From CBDBJL01 sp965206365 (lineage in GTDB: Bacteria; Pseudomonadota; Alphaproteobacteria; JABAAW01; JAHZMA01), in contig CBDBJL010000002.1 in the NCBI GenBank assembly GCA_965206365.1, positions 56,800 to 120,799 of the forward strand: a DNA stretch of 64,000 bases, read 5' to 3'. Position numbers and translations under genes: made by a program. Below the pieces are notes generated by a model. It did no database searches. It was not told the origin of the DNA and saw only the letters and a program-made list of their open reading frames with translations. Positions 18,169 through 27,277 of the stretch are shown piece after piece; the stretch's first letter is position 1; each line of letters starts with the position of its first letter.

Positions 18169-19308
18169 ATGTCATTATTGCCCGATGGTCTGAGTGATAC
18201 GCTTTTTGAAAAGACACGTTGTCAGCAATTATTACAAGGTGAGTTGTTGCATATTTTTACCTATTCAGGCTATATGCAGGTGGGTGCCCCTTTATTTGAA
18301 TTTGCTGAAGATTTAGAATTTAGTGATGAGCACCATTCCCGTGCGAATTTTCGAACTACGGATCCGATTTCAAATCGCACATTAGCGTTTAGAACCGATA
18401 TTACGCCACAAATGGCTAGGATTGCTCGGGTCAGGTTGCAGAATGAACCGCGCCCTTTGCGGTTATGCTATGCGGGCGAAGTTGTGCGGATGAAGGGTTC
18501 ATTGTTGCGCCCAGATCGGCAATTTAATCAATTAGGTTGTGAATTAATTGGTGACAATTCTATTCATGCTGAGGCTGAACTTTTGGCATTGGCGATTAAT
18601 AGTTTAAATGCGATTGGAATTGAAGAGCTTCATATTGATATTGCTTTGGTTAATATGTCGCAGCTATTGGCGCGTTGGTTTCAATTTGATGATGTGCAAT
18701 CCGCATGGCTTTATGATATTTTCACGAAGCGAATGTTAGATCAAGTGGTTAGAATCACTCAAGATAAAAAGCAGCAGCAGGTTTTGTTGGCACTTTTGAA
18801 ACAATCGGGGGATGTGATCGAAATGGTAAATTTTTTTGCTAAATTTTCGTTTCCGATGGAAATTCAAATTTATTTTGATAGGTTGCAAAAATTATGGGAT
18901 TTGCTAAAGATGCAAAATTTGCAAGCTGAATTTCATATTGATTTTGCAGAAACTCGAGGCGTTGCCTATCATGCGGGTTGGGCCTATGCGTTTTATTCTA
19001 AAAGTTCGCCACGCCCTTTGGGTCGGGGTGGGGTCTATCAATTGCCGATAAGTGGCGAATCTGCAGTTGGATTTTCATTTTATATGGATTCTTTACTTAT
19101 CCTGTTAGATGCCCCCGAAATTCCGAAGAAAATATTATTGGCAGCTGGTACACATCACGATCAAGCTATAGCGTTACGCCATGCGGGCTACATTGCTTTT
19201 ACTACATTTCAAGATTTACCGAATGCAAAAGCATTTTGCGTTGAAGCAAAACGTTTGGGTTGTGATTTTTATTATTTTGCAGAAGAAATTATTAGGGTGG
19301 ATGGATAA
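18169..19308 (+). CDS. hisZ: ATP phosphoribosyltransferase regulatory subunit HisZ
   Basis: A 379-residue class II aminoacyl-tRNA-synthetase-like protein that activates short-form HisG in the first step of histidine synthesis. It resembles HisRS: motif 2-like RTDITPQMARIARVRL, RLCYAGEVVRM, QLGCELIG and the histidine-A-like ETRGVAYHAGWAYAFY. It lacks a C-terminal anticodon-binding domain, which separates it from HisS. hisG is not in this window. The stop codon abuts the purA ATG, an arrangement found in several alphaproteobacteria. Confidence 0.94.
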   Translation: MSLLPDGLSDTLFEKTRCQQLLQGELLHIFTYSGYMQVGAPLFEFAEDLEFSDEHHSRANFRTTDPISNRTLAFRTDITPQMARIARVRLQNEPRPLRLCYAGEVVRMKGSLLRPDRQFNQLGCELIGDNSIHAEAELLALAINSLNAIGIEELHIDIALVNMSQLLARWFQFDDVQSAWLYDIFTKRMLDQVVRITQDKKQQQVLLALLKQSGDVIEMVNFFAKFSFPMEIQIYFDRLQKLWDLLKMQNLQAEFHIDFAETRGVAYHAGWAYAFYSKSSPRPLGRGGVYQLPISGESAVGFSFYMDSLLILLDAPEIPKKILLAAGTHHDQAIALRHAGYIAFTTFQDLPNAKAFCVEAKRLGCDFYYFAEEIIRVDG

Positions 19309-20610
19309 ATGCAGCATCTTACAGTAACGGGCTTGCAATGGGGCGATGAAGGGAAAGGTAAAATTGTTGATGTACTTGCGGATCATTACGATGTGATTAT
19401 TCGATTCCAAGGTGGGCATAATGCTGGGCATACATTAATGATTGATGGAAAAACCTATAAATTGAGTTTGTTGCCATCGGGAATTGTGTGGCAAGATAAA
19501 ATTTGCGTGATTGGAAATGGCGTTGTGTTGGATGCCGCGGCTTTGGCTCAAGAAATTACAACCATACGTACCGCAGGAATTAAGGTTACTCAGAATCGCT
19601 TAAAAATTGCGGATAATACTTCGTTGATTCTACCTTTGCATTCTTATATCGAAAAAGAGCGAGGGCAACAGGATAAAATTGGAACCACAGCCAGGGGGAT
19701 TGGTCCAGCCTATGAAGATAAAATTGCGCGACGGGGGCTTCGGGTGTGTGATCTTTACGATGCCACCACCCTAGAAAATAAAGTGAAACAACTGGTTGAA
19801 TTTCATAATTTTTGGTTGCAAGGTGCCGGAAAAAAATTAATCAATGCCGACGAGAATTATGCTTATTTGCTACAATATCGTGCGCTATTGTTAGAATTTT
19901 CGGTAAATTTATTTTTATTTTTAGATAGGCAATTCCAAGTTGGGAAAAGATTTATGTTTGAAGGGGCGCAAGGGATGATGCTGGATATTGATCATGGCAC
20001 TTACCCCTATGTTACCTCGTCGAATACGGTAGCTACAGCGGCTTTTATTGGCGGAGGTATGGCAGTAGATTCTTATCGATTGGGCGTTACCAAAGCCTAT
20101 TGTACACGTGTTGGCAATGGTATTTTTCCGAGTGAAGATTTTGGCGAAGATGGAGAAATTCTGGCAGATATTGGTAAGGAACTTGGAACAGTAACGGGCA
20201 GGAAACGCCGTTGCGGTTGGATGGATATTCCACTTTTACGCCAAGCGATTAAAGTTTCGGGCATTCATGCATTGGCACTTACGAAAATAGATGTGTTGGA
20301 TCATTTTGCGGAAATTAAGATTTGCACTCATTATCTATGTGGTGAGAAAAGGTTTGATTATTTGCCCTATGATCAAGCAGAGGCGAAAAAATTAACGCCA
20401 GTTTATCAAACATTGCCGGGCTGGCAACAAAAATTGAATCTATATCAAGCTTTTGTCGATTTTCCACAAGAGGCAAAAGATTTTATTATTTTTATCGAAA
20501 AATTAACTGACACGAAAATTGTGATGGTTTCTACAGGTCCGGAACGGCGAGATATTTTTTGGCGTGAGGTGCCTGATTTTATGGAAAATTTTACACGGGG
20601 TGACAGCTAA
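19309..20610 (+). CDS. purA: Adenylosuccinate synthetase
   Basis: A 433-residue enzyme joining IMP and aspartate with GTP to give adenylosuccinate, the first AMP-specific step. Family signatures: the GTP-binding GLQWGDEGKGKIVD, catalytic GGHNAGHT, IGTTARGIGPAYEDK, FEGAQGMMLDIDHGTYPYVT and GRKRRCGWMD. The ATG follows directly on the hisZ stop. Length is normal. Confidence 0.98.
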   Translation: MQHLTVTGLQWGDEGKGKIVDVLADHYDVIIRFQGGHNAGHTLMIDGKTYKLSLLPSGIVWQDKICVIGNGVVLDAAALAQEITTIRTAGIKVTQNRLKIADNTSLILPLHSYIEKERGQQDKIGTTARGIGPAYEDKIARRGLRVCDLYDATTLENKVKQLVEFHNFWLQGAGKKLINADENYAYLLQYRALLLEFSVNLFLFLDRQFQVGKRFMFEGAQGMMLDIDHGTYPYVTSSNTVATAAFIGGGMAVDSYRLGVTKAYCTRVGNGIFPSEDFGEDGEILADIGKELGTVTGRKRRCGWMDIPLLRQAIKVSGIHALALTKIDVLDHFAEIKICTHYLCGEKRFDYLPYDQAEAKKLTPVYQTLPGWQQKLNLYQAFVDFPQEAKDFIIFIEKLTDTKIVMVSTGPERRDIFWREVPDFMENFTRGDS

Positions 20611-20666
20611 TTATTTCGAATTATTTTGCACCTTATTTTAGCCAAGAAATTTCAGGGCTTACCCCG

Positions 20667-21779
20667 ATGCAATCTTATCGCCGGGCTTGTATTCAGGAAG
20701 AAAATCTTGGCTTTGCCAAAAAATCTGAGCCAAAACAAAAATTTACTTTGCGTCCAGATTTTGCGCAAAATCAAGCGATGATAGCTCTTTTTCCGTTTTA
20801 TCAAAAGTTTCAGGGGAATTTTTTGACTAGGCTCTGGCGAAAATTCCGCAGACCCAACCCGTATGATGGTTTTTATCTTTATGGTCTGCCAGGGTCGGGG
20901 AAAACAGTGATTATGGATATTTTTTTTGCGAGTGCACCAACAACAAAGAAACTTAAAATTCATTTCCACGAATTTATGCTGCAAATTCATCATGCTTTGG
21001 AAGCATTACGCAAACAAAATAAGGCTCAGCCTTTAAAAATCATTGCAACAGATTTAGCGAAGAATTGTGCATTAATTTGTTTTGATGAATTTCATGTTAC
21101 CGATGTTGGTGATGCGATGTTGCTGAAAAACTTGTTTACGGAATTGTTTCGGCGTAGAATCATGTTGATTGCCACAAGTAATGTTGCGCCAAAAGATTTG
21201 TATCAAGGGGGGATTGCTCGGGATCAGTTTCTGCCTTTCATTGTGCTTTTGCAAAAACAATGTCAAACTTTTGCGATTACTGCTTTGTGTGATTATCGTG
21301 TTGGAGATATGCATACGCCATTATGGTATCGCTGTTTGGGCAATGGGCAAGCTGATTTTTTAGATTTTTATGCAATGTTTACGCAAAGTTCTGGCGATAA
21401 AATAACGACCCCTAAAATAAAACTTTCGGGTGTTTCGCTGAATGTCGCTGAAATGGTCGGGCGCGTTTTGCGCGTAAATTTTGCTGATTTATGCGATCAA
21501 GCAATTTCGGTGGCGGATTACTTGGCATTATGTGAAAAATTTGATAGTTTCTTTGTGCAAAATATCCCTTGTTTGCAACAAGAAGATCGTAATGCACTGA
21601 AACGATTTATTTTGTTGATAGATTTGCTTTATTCGAAACAGAAAATTTTGGTATGTCTAGCAACAACATCGCCATATGATATTTATCAGGGAACGACACA
21701 TCGCGATGAATTTGAAAGAACAATTTCGCGTTTGCTTGAAATGGGAGAGCCGAAATGGATAAACCAGAAATTGCCGTAA
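20667..21779 (+). CDS. zapE: Cell division ATPase ZapE (AFG1-like)
   Basis: A 370-residue P-loop ATPase of the AFG1/ZapE family, which acts on the FtsZ ring in bacteria and on respiratory-chain turnover in mitochondria. Visible: YLYGLPGSGKTVIMDIFF (Walker A), KIHFHEFMLQIHHAL, LICFDEFHVTDVGDAMLL (Walker B), LIATSNVAPKDLYQGGIARD (sensor) and the C-terminal GTTHRDEFERTISRLLEM. The frame stays open upstream to a TGA in the purA end, with family-like residues before the ATG, so a non-ATG start a little upstream is possible. The end overlaps purE by 25 bases. Confidence 0.92.
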   Translation: MQSYRRACIQEENLGFAKKSEPKQKFTLRPDFAQNQAMIALFPFYQKFQGNFLTRLWRKFRRPNPYDGFYLYGLPGSGKTVIMDIFFASAPTTKKLKIHFHEFMLQIHHALEALRKQNKAQPLKIIATDLAKNCALICFDEFHVTDVGDAMLLKNLFTELFRRRIMLIATSNVAPKDLYQGGIARDQFLPFIVLLQKQCQTFAITALCDYRVGDMHTPLWYRCLGNGQADFLDFYAMFTQSSGDKITTPKIKLSGVSLNVAEMVGRVLRVNFADLCDQAISVADYLALCEKFDSFFVQNIPCLQQEDRNALKRFILLIDLLYSKQKILVCLATTSPYDIYQGTTHRDEFERTISRLLEMGEPKWINQKLP

Positions 21780-22243
21780 TTATGGGAAGTCAGAGTGATT
21801 GGAAAATCATGCAATATTGTACGCAGATGCTGGATGAATTATCGTTGCACTACCATAGTGAAATTATTTCAGCACACAGAACTCCAGAAAGAATGGTAGA
21901 ATTTGCGCAAACGGCACAAGGGCGTGGATTTAAGATTATTATTGCTGGTGCCGGTGGGGCGGCTCATTTGCCCGGTATGGTGGCATCGCTAACATTATTG
22001 CCGGTATTGGGAGTGCCGGTGTCGGGAGAATATCTTTCGGGGCAAGATTCATTATTATCGATTGTACAGATGCCCGGTGGAATTCCCGTGGGAACGCTGG
22101 CAATTGGGAAAAGTGGGGCGAAAAATGCGGCTTTGCTTGCGGCAAGAATATTGGCGGTGAATCATGATGAATTGCGTGATAGATTGGCGGTATGGCAACG
22201 GAATCAAACAGAATCGGTGGTAGCAAATATTACAGATTCATGA
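21755..22243 (+). CDS. purE: N5-carboxyaminoimidazole ribonucleotide mutase
   Basis: A 162-residue class I PurE that converts N5-CAIR to CAIR in purine synthesis. Motifs: VIMGSQSDWKIM, ISAHRTPERM (active-site histidine), IAGAGGAAHLPGM and LGVPV. It overlaps the end of zapE and lies 12 bases before purK, its pathway partner. Confidence 0.97.
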   Translation: MDKPEIAVIMGSQSDWKIMQYCTQMLDELSLHYHSEIISAHRTPERMVEFAQTAQGRGFKIIIAGAGGAAHLPGMVASLTLLPVLGVPVSGEYLSGQDSLLSIVQMPGGIPVGTLAIGKSGAKNAALLAARILAVNHDELRDRLAVWQRNQTESVVANITDS

Positions 22244-22255
22244 TAGGAAAGTGCA

Positions 22256-23338
22256 GTGATAAAGAATAAAGCCTTTGCGCCTGGAAGCCATCTTGGTATT
22301 TTAGGGGGGGGGCAATTAGGGCGAATGTTGGCAATGGTTGCGATGCGTATGGGTTATCATGTTGTGATTTTTACGCCAGAGACCGATGCTCCTGCAGGTG
22401 AAATTGCAAGCGAGATCGTGATAGCAGATTATGAAGATCAGGAGGCTTTGGCAAAATTTGCGGAAAAGGTTGATTTGGTTACCTTGGAATTTGAAAATGT
22501 TCCTTGTGAGACTTTGGAATTCTTAAGCCAGTATGTTTGCGTTCATCCCGAGAGCTCAACATTAAAAATTGCTCAGAATCGCGTTTATGAAAAGCAGTTT
22601 TTTGATAAAAATAATATCTCCACGGCAAAATGGTGGCATGTTACCGATCATCACAGTTTAGAAATGGCCCATAGGGTGCAACCGATTTCAGTTTTGAAAC
22701 AAGCGCGGTTTGGTTATGATGGGAAAGGGCAATGGATGTTAGGGCAAGATTCAATTTTGCCAGATTTTACCGGGGAGGCAATTCTTGAGAGCAAAATTGA
22801 TTTTATCAAAGAAATATCGGTGATTGTTGCGCGCGGGTATGAGGGTAGAATTGTGAGTTTTCCTGCTGTAGAGAATCGGCATCAATCCCATATTTTGCAT
22901 GAAACATTTGCCCCCGCTGCTCTTGCTTGTGATTTGGCGAAGCAGGCAAATTTGATTGCTAGCCATATAATTGATAAGCTAGAAATGGTGGGAATTCTTG
23001 CGGTTGAAATGTTTGTTACTCGCGGTAATGAATTATTGGTGAATGAAATTGCACCACGCCCTCATAATTCAGGGCATTGGAGCCAGCAGGGAGCATCGAT
23101 ATGTCAATTCGAACTTTTGCTTCGTGTCATTTGTGGTTTGCCAATTTTGCCGCCAAAATTGTTATATCCAACTTATATGCGGAATTTATTGGGGGATGAG
23201 ATTGCAAATTGGCACGAATATTTGGCAGATGAGAGTGCAACATTTTATCATTATGGAAAAAACGAAATCCGACCGGGGCGGAAAATGGGGCATGTGAATT
23301 TTATCAGAAAGGTTGCAGATGAAAGCATCACAGAATAA
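22256..23338 (+). CDS. purK: N5-carboxyaminoimidazole ribonucleotide synthase
   Basis: A 360-residue ATP-grasp enzyme that makes N5-CAIR from AIR, bicarbonate and ATP for PurE. Visible: LGILGGGQLGRMLAMVAMRM, VTLEFENVP, VLKQARFGYDGKGQWML and the ATP-grasp end LLVNEIAPRPHNSGHWS. The start is a GTG at 22256; no suitable ATG precedes the GGGQLGRM motif. The 3' end overlaps the next gene by 20 bases. Confidence 0.96.
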   Translation: MIKNKAFAPGSHLGILGGGQLGRMLAMVAMRMGYHVVIFTPETDAPAGEIASEIVIADYEDQEALAKFAEKVDLVTLEFENVPCETLEFLSQYVCVHPESSTLKIAQNRVYEKQFFDKNNISTAKWWHVTDHHSLEMAHRVQPISVLKQARFGYDGKGQWMLGQDSILPDFTGEAILESKIDFIKEISVIVARGYEGRIVSFPAVENRHQSHILHETFAPAALACDLAKQANLIASHIIDKLEMVGILAVEMFVTRGNELLVNEIAPRPHNSGHWSQQGASICQFELLLRVICGLPILPPKLLYPTYMRNLLGDEIANWHEYLADESATFYHYGKNEIRPGRKMGHVNFIRKVADESITE

Positions 23339-24161
23339 TTTGCCCCCGAAACAATTGGCAAAGGAACAATTGGGAAAAGAGCGACTGGCAAAAATAATTG
23401 CACGGGCGGGTATTTGTTCGCGCCGTGTTGCTGAAAGTTATATTTTGGCAGGCAGAGTGCGCATTGATAAAAAGATCATTACAAACCCTGCGCATAATGC
23501 GGGGCGCGAGCAGAACATTTATGTTGATGGGCAGCGTTTAACATTTCACGAAACAGGATTATGGGCATTTTATAAACCTGTGGGGTTGATAACAACACGC
23601 AAAGACGAGAAATATCGTGCCACAATATTTGATTGTGAAGCTTTGAAGCAATTAGAATCTGCGGGCAGGCAATTTATCACTGTTGGGCGGTTGGATCTTA
23701 ATTCTGAAGGGTTATTATTGTTGAGCAATGATGGTTCACTTGCGCGTTATTTAGAAAAGTCTAATTTGCCACGAACCTATCGGGTGCGCGTTTATGGTGA
23801 TCTGAATATGATGAGACTGAATCAGTTGCAAAGTGGGGCTACCATTGATGGGGTGCGGTATCGAGGCATTAAAATCGCACTGGACAATATTGTTGCTCAG
23901 GCACAAAGCGATTCACGGCAATTACGCTCAAAAGCTTTGTTGCAACAAATGAATCGACGGAATCAATGGCTTACAATAACCATCTATGAAGGGAAAAATC
24001 GAGAGGTGCGACGGATGCTAGAATGGTGTGGGGGAAGTATATCGCGATTAATTCGAGTTTCTTTTGGTGAGTTTACACTTTCGAATCTAAGTGTGGGTGA
24101 AGTGCGAGGCTATAATTCATCGATATTGCGGCAAAATCTTGCGGATTTTTGGCAGTCGTGA
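23319..24161 (+). CDS. rluB: RluB/RsuA-family rRNA pseudouridine synthase
   Basis: About 280 residues. An N-terminal S4 RNA-binding domain (RLAKIIARAGICSRRVAESY, AGRVRIDKKI) is followed by a catalytic domain with the family motif VGRLDLNSEGLLLLSNDG, which contains the catalytic aspartate. LWAFYKPVGLITTRKDE and GKNREVRRMLEWCG are also typical of the RsuA/RluB/E/F family. RluB (23S rRNA) is the most likely member by length and S4 domain; RsuA is an alternative. The ATG at 23319 has AGAAAGG six bases upstream; the TTG at 23313 is a weaker choice. Confidence 0.9.
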   Translation: MKASQNNLPPKQLAKEQLGKERLAKIIARAGICSRRVAESYILAGRVRIDKKIITNPAHNAGREQNIYVDGQRLTFHETGLWAFYKPVGLITTRKDEKYRATIFDCEALKQLESAGRQFITVGRLDLNSEGLLLLSNDGSLARYLEKSNLPRTYRVRVYGDLNMMRLNQLQSGATIDGVRYRGIKIALDNIVAQAQSDSRQLRSKALLQQMNRRNQWLTITIYEGKNREVRRMLEWCGGSISRLIRVSFGEFTLSNLSVGEVRGYNSSILRQNLADFWQS

Positions 24162-24197
24162 ATACAGAATGTGGCAAATAGCCAATCAGGGGAAGTA

Positions 24198-24752
24198 ATG
24201 GCACTGCATATTATTCGCGGCACAGCAAGGGGATTAAAGCTTGATTTGCCAGAACAGGCACGACCCTCATCTGCACGATTGCGTGAAAGTATGATCTCGC
24301 TTATTTTACACAATCAAACGATTGCCGGAAATTATCAAATTGGGATCGATTTATTCGCAGGTTCGGGGGCTGTGGGGCTAGAGATGCTAAGCAATATTGT
24401 TGAGCATGTTGTTTTTATTGAGAATTCAAGAAAAAATTTTCATATTTTAGAAAAAAATATTGCCAAATTTTCTCAAAATACAATCTCGAAAACCGAAAAG
24501 ATAGAAGCGATTTGTGGGGATGTGGCTCGCGCCGTGCCAACTTTAAGTTGTGCGCCGGATCTTATTTTTGCCGACCCGCCCTATCATTATCCAATTGCAC
24601 ATACTATTGAAATATGCAAACAAAAAGGTTGGTTAGTAGCAGGAAAATTATTGATTCTACAAACTGCACCCAAGCAGCAATTGCCTACCCCTTATCAGGC
24701 CGTGGTAACGCGCCGTTATGGCAATGCTTGTCTCCATTTTTTAAAGAGCTAA
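24198..24752 (+). CDS. rsmD: 16S rRNA (guanine966-N2)-methyltransferase
   Basis: A 184-residue SAM-dependent methyltransferase. Motif I DLFAGSGAVGLEML, the catalytic motif IFADPPYHYP (DPPY) and the N-terminal LHIIRGTARGLKLDLP with RPSSARLRESM are all diagnostic of RsmD. The ATG at 24198 has a purine-rich AGGGGAAG upstream. The RNA-modification pair rluB-rsmD is 36 bases apart. Its end overlaps the convergent rhomboid gene by 4 bases. Confidence 0.95.
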   Translation: MALHIIRGTARGLKLDLPEQARPSSARLRESMISLILHNQTIAGNYQIGIDLFAGSGAVGLEMLSNIVEHVVFIENSRKNFHILEKNIAKFSQNTISKTEKIEAICGDVARAVPTLSCAPDLIFADPPYHYPIAHTIEICKQKGWLVAGKLLILQTAPKQQLPTPYQAVVTRRYGNACLHFLKS

Positions 24753-25411
24753 GGGGATAATTTTTGTAAAAAGCGCATATTTTTAGGTTTTAAAAAAAAT
24801 GTTGCAATCAGCCCAAAAGCAAACCCTCCAAGATGGGCCCAAATGGCAATGCTTGTGTTATGATCAGCGATAAGCCCATAAATATTGACACAAGCCCAAA
24901 TGAGAATAAAAACAAAAGCTGGCAATTTGATCGGGATGATGATTAGCAAAATCCAAAGTTGCGTTCTGCCAAATAATAATAAGTAAGCCGCCATTACCGC
25001 AGCAATCGAGCCACTAGCCCCAATAATATAGTTGTGGTAATGCGCCTCACCCATCAGAGTTTGGGCAATAACGGCAAAGATTCCTCCGGTTAGATAGAAG
25101 CCCAGAAAGCGCATCCTGCCAAAGGCTTGTTCAATAAATTTACCAAAAATCCATAATGCCAACATATTAAATAATAGATGGCGTAAATTATGATGGATGA
25201 ATTGATAGGTAAGGGAATGGAGGATAAAGTTAAACGAAAAATGAAAATCGCGAATCGGGAAAAAAGCGAAATCATAGAGCCATTGTTGCATTTCAGTATC
25301 AGAGGCATTGAAGCTAGAGGCATGGACGAGCAGTGAGGCGAGAATTAACCAAAAAACGATCGATATTTTGGAATTTCTAGGATTTAAATTATTTGAAATG
25401 AAGGGAGGCAT
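24749..25411 (-). CDS. Rhomboid family intramembrane serine protease
   Basis: A 220-residue, six-helix membrane protein. The catalytic serine lies in IIGASGSIAAVMAAYLL (GxSG) and the catalytic histidine in WAHLGGFAFGLIATF. The N-terminal loop has the HxxxxHxxxN-like pattern LTYQFIHHNLRHLLFNMLAL. The substrate is unknown. The ATG overlaps the purN stop by 1 base (TAATG), so it is translated from the purM-purN transcript. Confidence 0.93.
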   Translation of the reverse strand: MPPFISNNLNPRNSKISIVFWLILASLLVHASSFNASDTEMQQWLYDFAFFPIRDFHFSFNFILHSLTYQFIHHNLRHLLFNMLALWIFGKFIEQAFGRMRFLGFYLTGGIFAVIAQTLMGEAHYHNYIIGASGSIAAVMAAYLLLFGRTQLWILLIIIPIKLPAFVFILIWACVNIYGLIADHNTSIAIWAHLGGFAFGLIATFFLKPKNMRFLQKLSP

Positions 25412-26013
25412 TATTTTTGATGTTGGATAATGATTTGGGTGATTATTTCCGGATATAGGATATGTTCCTGTATTAATACGGCTTTTTGTAAGGTTTTTGC
25501 GTCGGTAAGATCAGAGGTGATTGCAATGCTGCGCTGTCCTAAGATTTCACCAGAATCGAGTGTGGCTTCCACCTTATGCACCGTACAACCATGCGCAGAA
25601 ACTCCAGCCTCTAAGGCACGTTGATGCGTGTTGAGCCCTTTAAAATCAGGCAGGAGTGAGGGATGAATATTGATGATTGGTAGAGGACATAATTGTAGAA
25701 AATCAGCAGAGAGAATTTGCATAAATCCTGCCAAACATACCAAAGTAATTTTGGCTTCAGGTGTATTTAAGCGATTGAGCAAAATTTGTTCTGCGAATTT
25801 TCGCTTGGGTGGTTTGTGATTTGGGATTTGATTATAGGGTAGGGGCAGAATTTCCAATGCGTGCTGGCGGGCATAATTTAGCCCGGGTGCGGATGGGTTG
25901 TCGCAACCAATAAAGCTAATCTTCGCAGGAATTTCTTTTGCCATGATTGCACGGTGAATCGCAATCATATTAGAGCCGTTTCCGGAAATTAAAATGGCAA
26001 TATTAGCTTTCAT
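25411..26013 (-). CDS. purN: Phosphoribosylglycinamide formyltransferase
   Basis: A 200-residue GAR transformylase (10-formyl-THF dependent) of purine synthesis. Visible: ANIAILISGNGSNMIAI at the N-terminus, LAGFMQILSADFL, the catalytic INIHPSLLPDFKGLNTH and VHKVEATLDSGEILGQ. I chose the ATG at 26013 (MKANIAIL); the frame is open further upstream but that part is inside purM. It overlaps purM by 11 bases. Confidence 0.96.
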   Translation of the reverse strand: MKANIAILISGNGSNMIAIHRAIMAKEIPAKISFIGCDNPSAPGLNYARQHALEILPLPYNQIPNHKPPKRKFAEQILLNRLNTPEAKITLVCLAGFMQILSADFLQLCPLPIINIHPSLLPDFKGLNTHQRALEAGVSAHGCTVHKVEATLDSGEILGQRSIAITSDLTDAKTLQKAVLIQEHILYPEIITQIIIQHQK

Positions 26014-27124
26014 CAAGATTGGCAATGCGAATTTGGGGCGTTTGGGGTAAACCAGAATTAATCCCAGAATTGATCCAAGGAACAATTTCGCCTAACAATA
26101 CGGGCTGCTCACCTGATTCGCGCAAACAATCTAGGGCATGGTTGCAATGGCGGGTAAAGATAATCATACCAATTCCCATATTAAACGTACGATACATCTC
26201 ATGCGGGGCAATATTGCCTTCGCGCATTAACCAGTTAAAAATAGGTGGGGTTGCAATCGCATCTTTTGCAACGGTTAGATGGGCATCTTTGGGAAGAATC
26301 CGTGGTAAATTTTCATAAAATCCACCTCCGGTAATATGGCAAGCCCCCGATAAGAGGTTATCTTTGCCATTATGGCTGGCACGGGCCAATGTTTGTAAAG
26401 GCTTTACATAGATACGAGTTGGGGTGAGTAGAATTTCTGCCAATGTTTGCTGATCACCATTATCAAAAGGGGGGAGGGCATTGAGATCGGGTGAATTAAT
26501 TTCAAGAATACGATGCACCAAAGAATAGCCATTAGAATGCAGGCCCGATGAAGGCAGACCAATCGCATAAAAACCATGATTTTCGGGCAAAACACCCATA
26601 ATATGCTCGCGTTCAACTGCACCCACAGCAAAACCTGCCAAATCATAATCATTATTGCCATACATGCCGGGCATCTCGGCAGTTTCACCACCAATTAAGG
26701 CGCAATTGGCAATTCTACAACCTTTGGCAATACTGGCAATCACAGCTTCGCTTTGGGTAAGATCTAGCGTGCCACAGGCAAAATAATCTAAAAAAAACAA
26801 AGGTTCGGCATTTTGCACCAGCAAATCATTCACGCACATTGCCACCAAATCGATACCAATATTGCGATGTTGATTACAAGCAATTGCCAAGCGTAATTTT
26901 GTGCCCACGCCATCGGTAGCGCTACATAAGATCGGGTCGCGATAGCCAGCTTGTTTTAAGTCGAACAGGGCACCAAAACCGCCAATATCCGACATTGTAC
27001 CGCTACGGTTAGTGGTTTTGGCTAAAATACCAATTTTTTGGGTGAGTTGGTTGGCAGCATCAATATCAACGCCAGCAGATTTATAGGATAAAGGGGTTGT
27101 ATTTTTTTTTTGATTATTTGGCAT
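26003..27124 (-). CDS. purM: Phosphoribosylformylglycinamidine cyclo-ligase
   Basis: A 373-residue AIR synthetase that closes the imidazole ring using ATP. Visible: LSYKSAGVDIDAANQLTQKI, SDIGGFGALFDL, SATDGVGTKLRLA, GGETAEMPGMY, YAIGLPSSGLHSNGYSLVR-like segment, and HITGGGFYENLPRIL. It is the first gene of purM-purN-rhomboid on the minus strand and is divergent from the DUF2066 gene across about 150 bases. Confidence 0.97.
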   Translation of the reverse strand: MPNNQKKNTTPLSYKSAGVDIDAANQLTQKIGILAKTTNRSGTMSDIGGFGALFDLKQAGYRDPILCSATDGVGTKLRLAIACNQHRNIGIDLVAMCVNDLLVQNAEPLFFLDYFACGTLDLTQSEAVIASIAKGCRIANCALIGGETAEMPGMYGNNDYDLAGFAVGAVEREHIMGVLPENHGFYAIGLPSSGLHSNGYSLVHRILEINSPDLNALPPFDNGDQQTLAEILLTPTRIYVKPLQTLARASHNGKDNLLSGACHITGGGFYENLPRILPKDAHLTVAKDAIATPPIFNWLMREGNIAPHEMYRTFNMGIGMIIFTRHCNHALDCLRESGEQPVLLGEIVPWINSGINSGLPQTPQIRIANLDES

Positions 27125-27277
27125 GGTTTTATTTGGGCGTGGTTTTTTAAGGCCAAGGCTTTCGAAAAATTATTTGTAATTTAGTTTGATAAATATAAAT
27201 TTTATGTTTTATTCAATTCAGTGATCTTGTTACTATTATAGCAATATAAAATGTTAGGGAAATATGGGATTAGATTT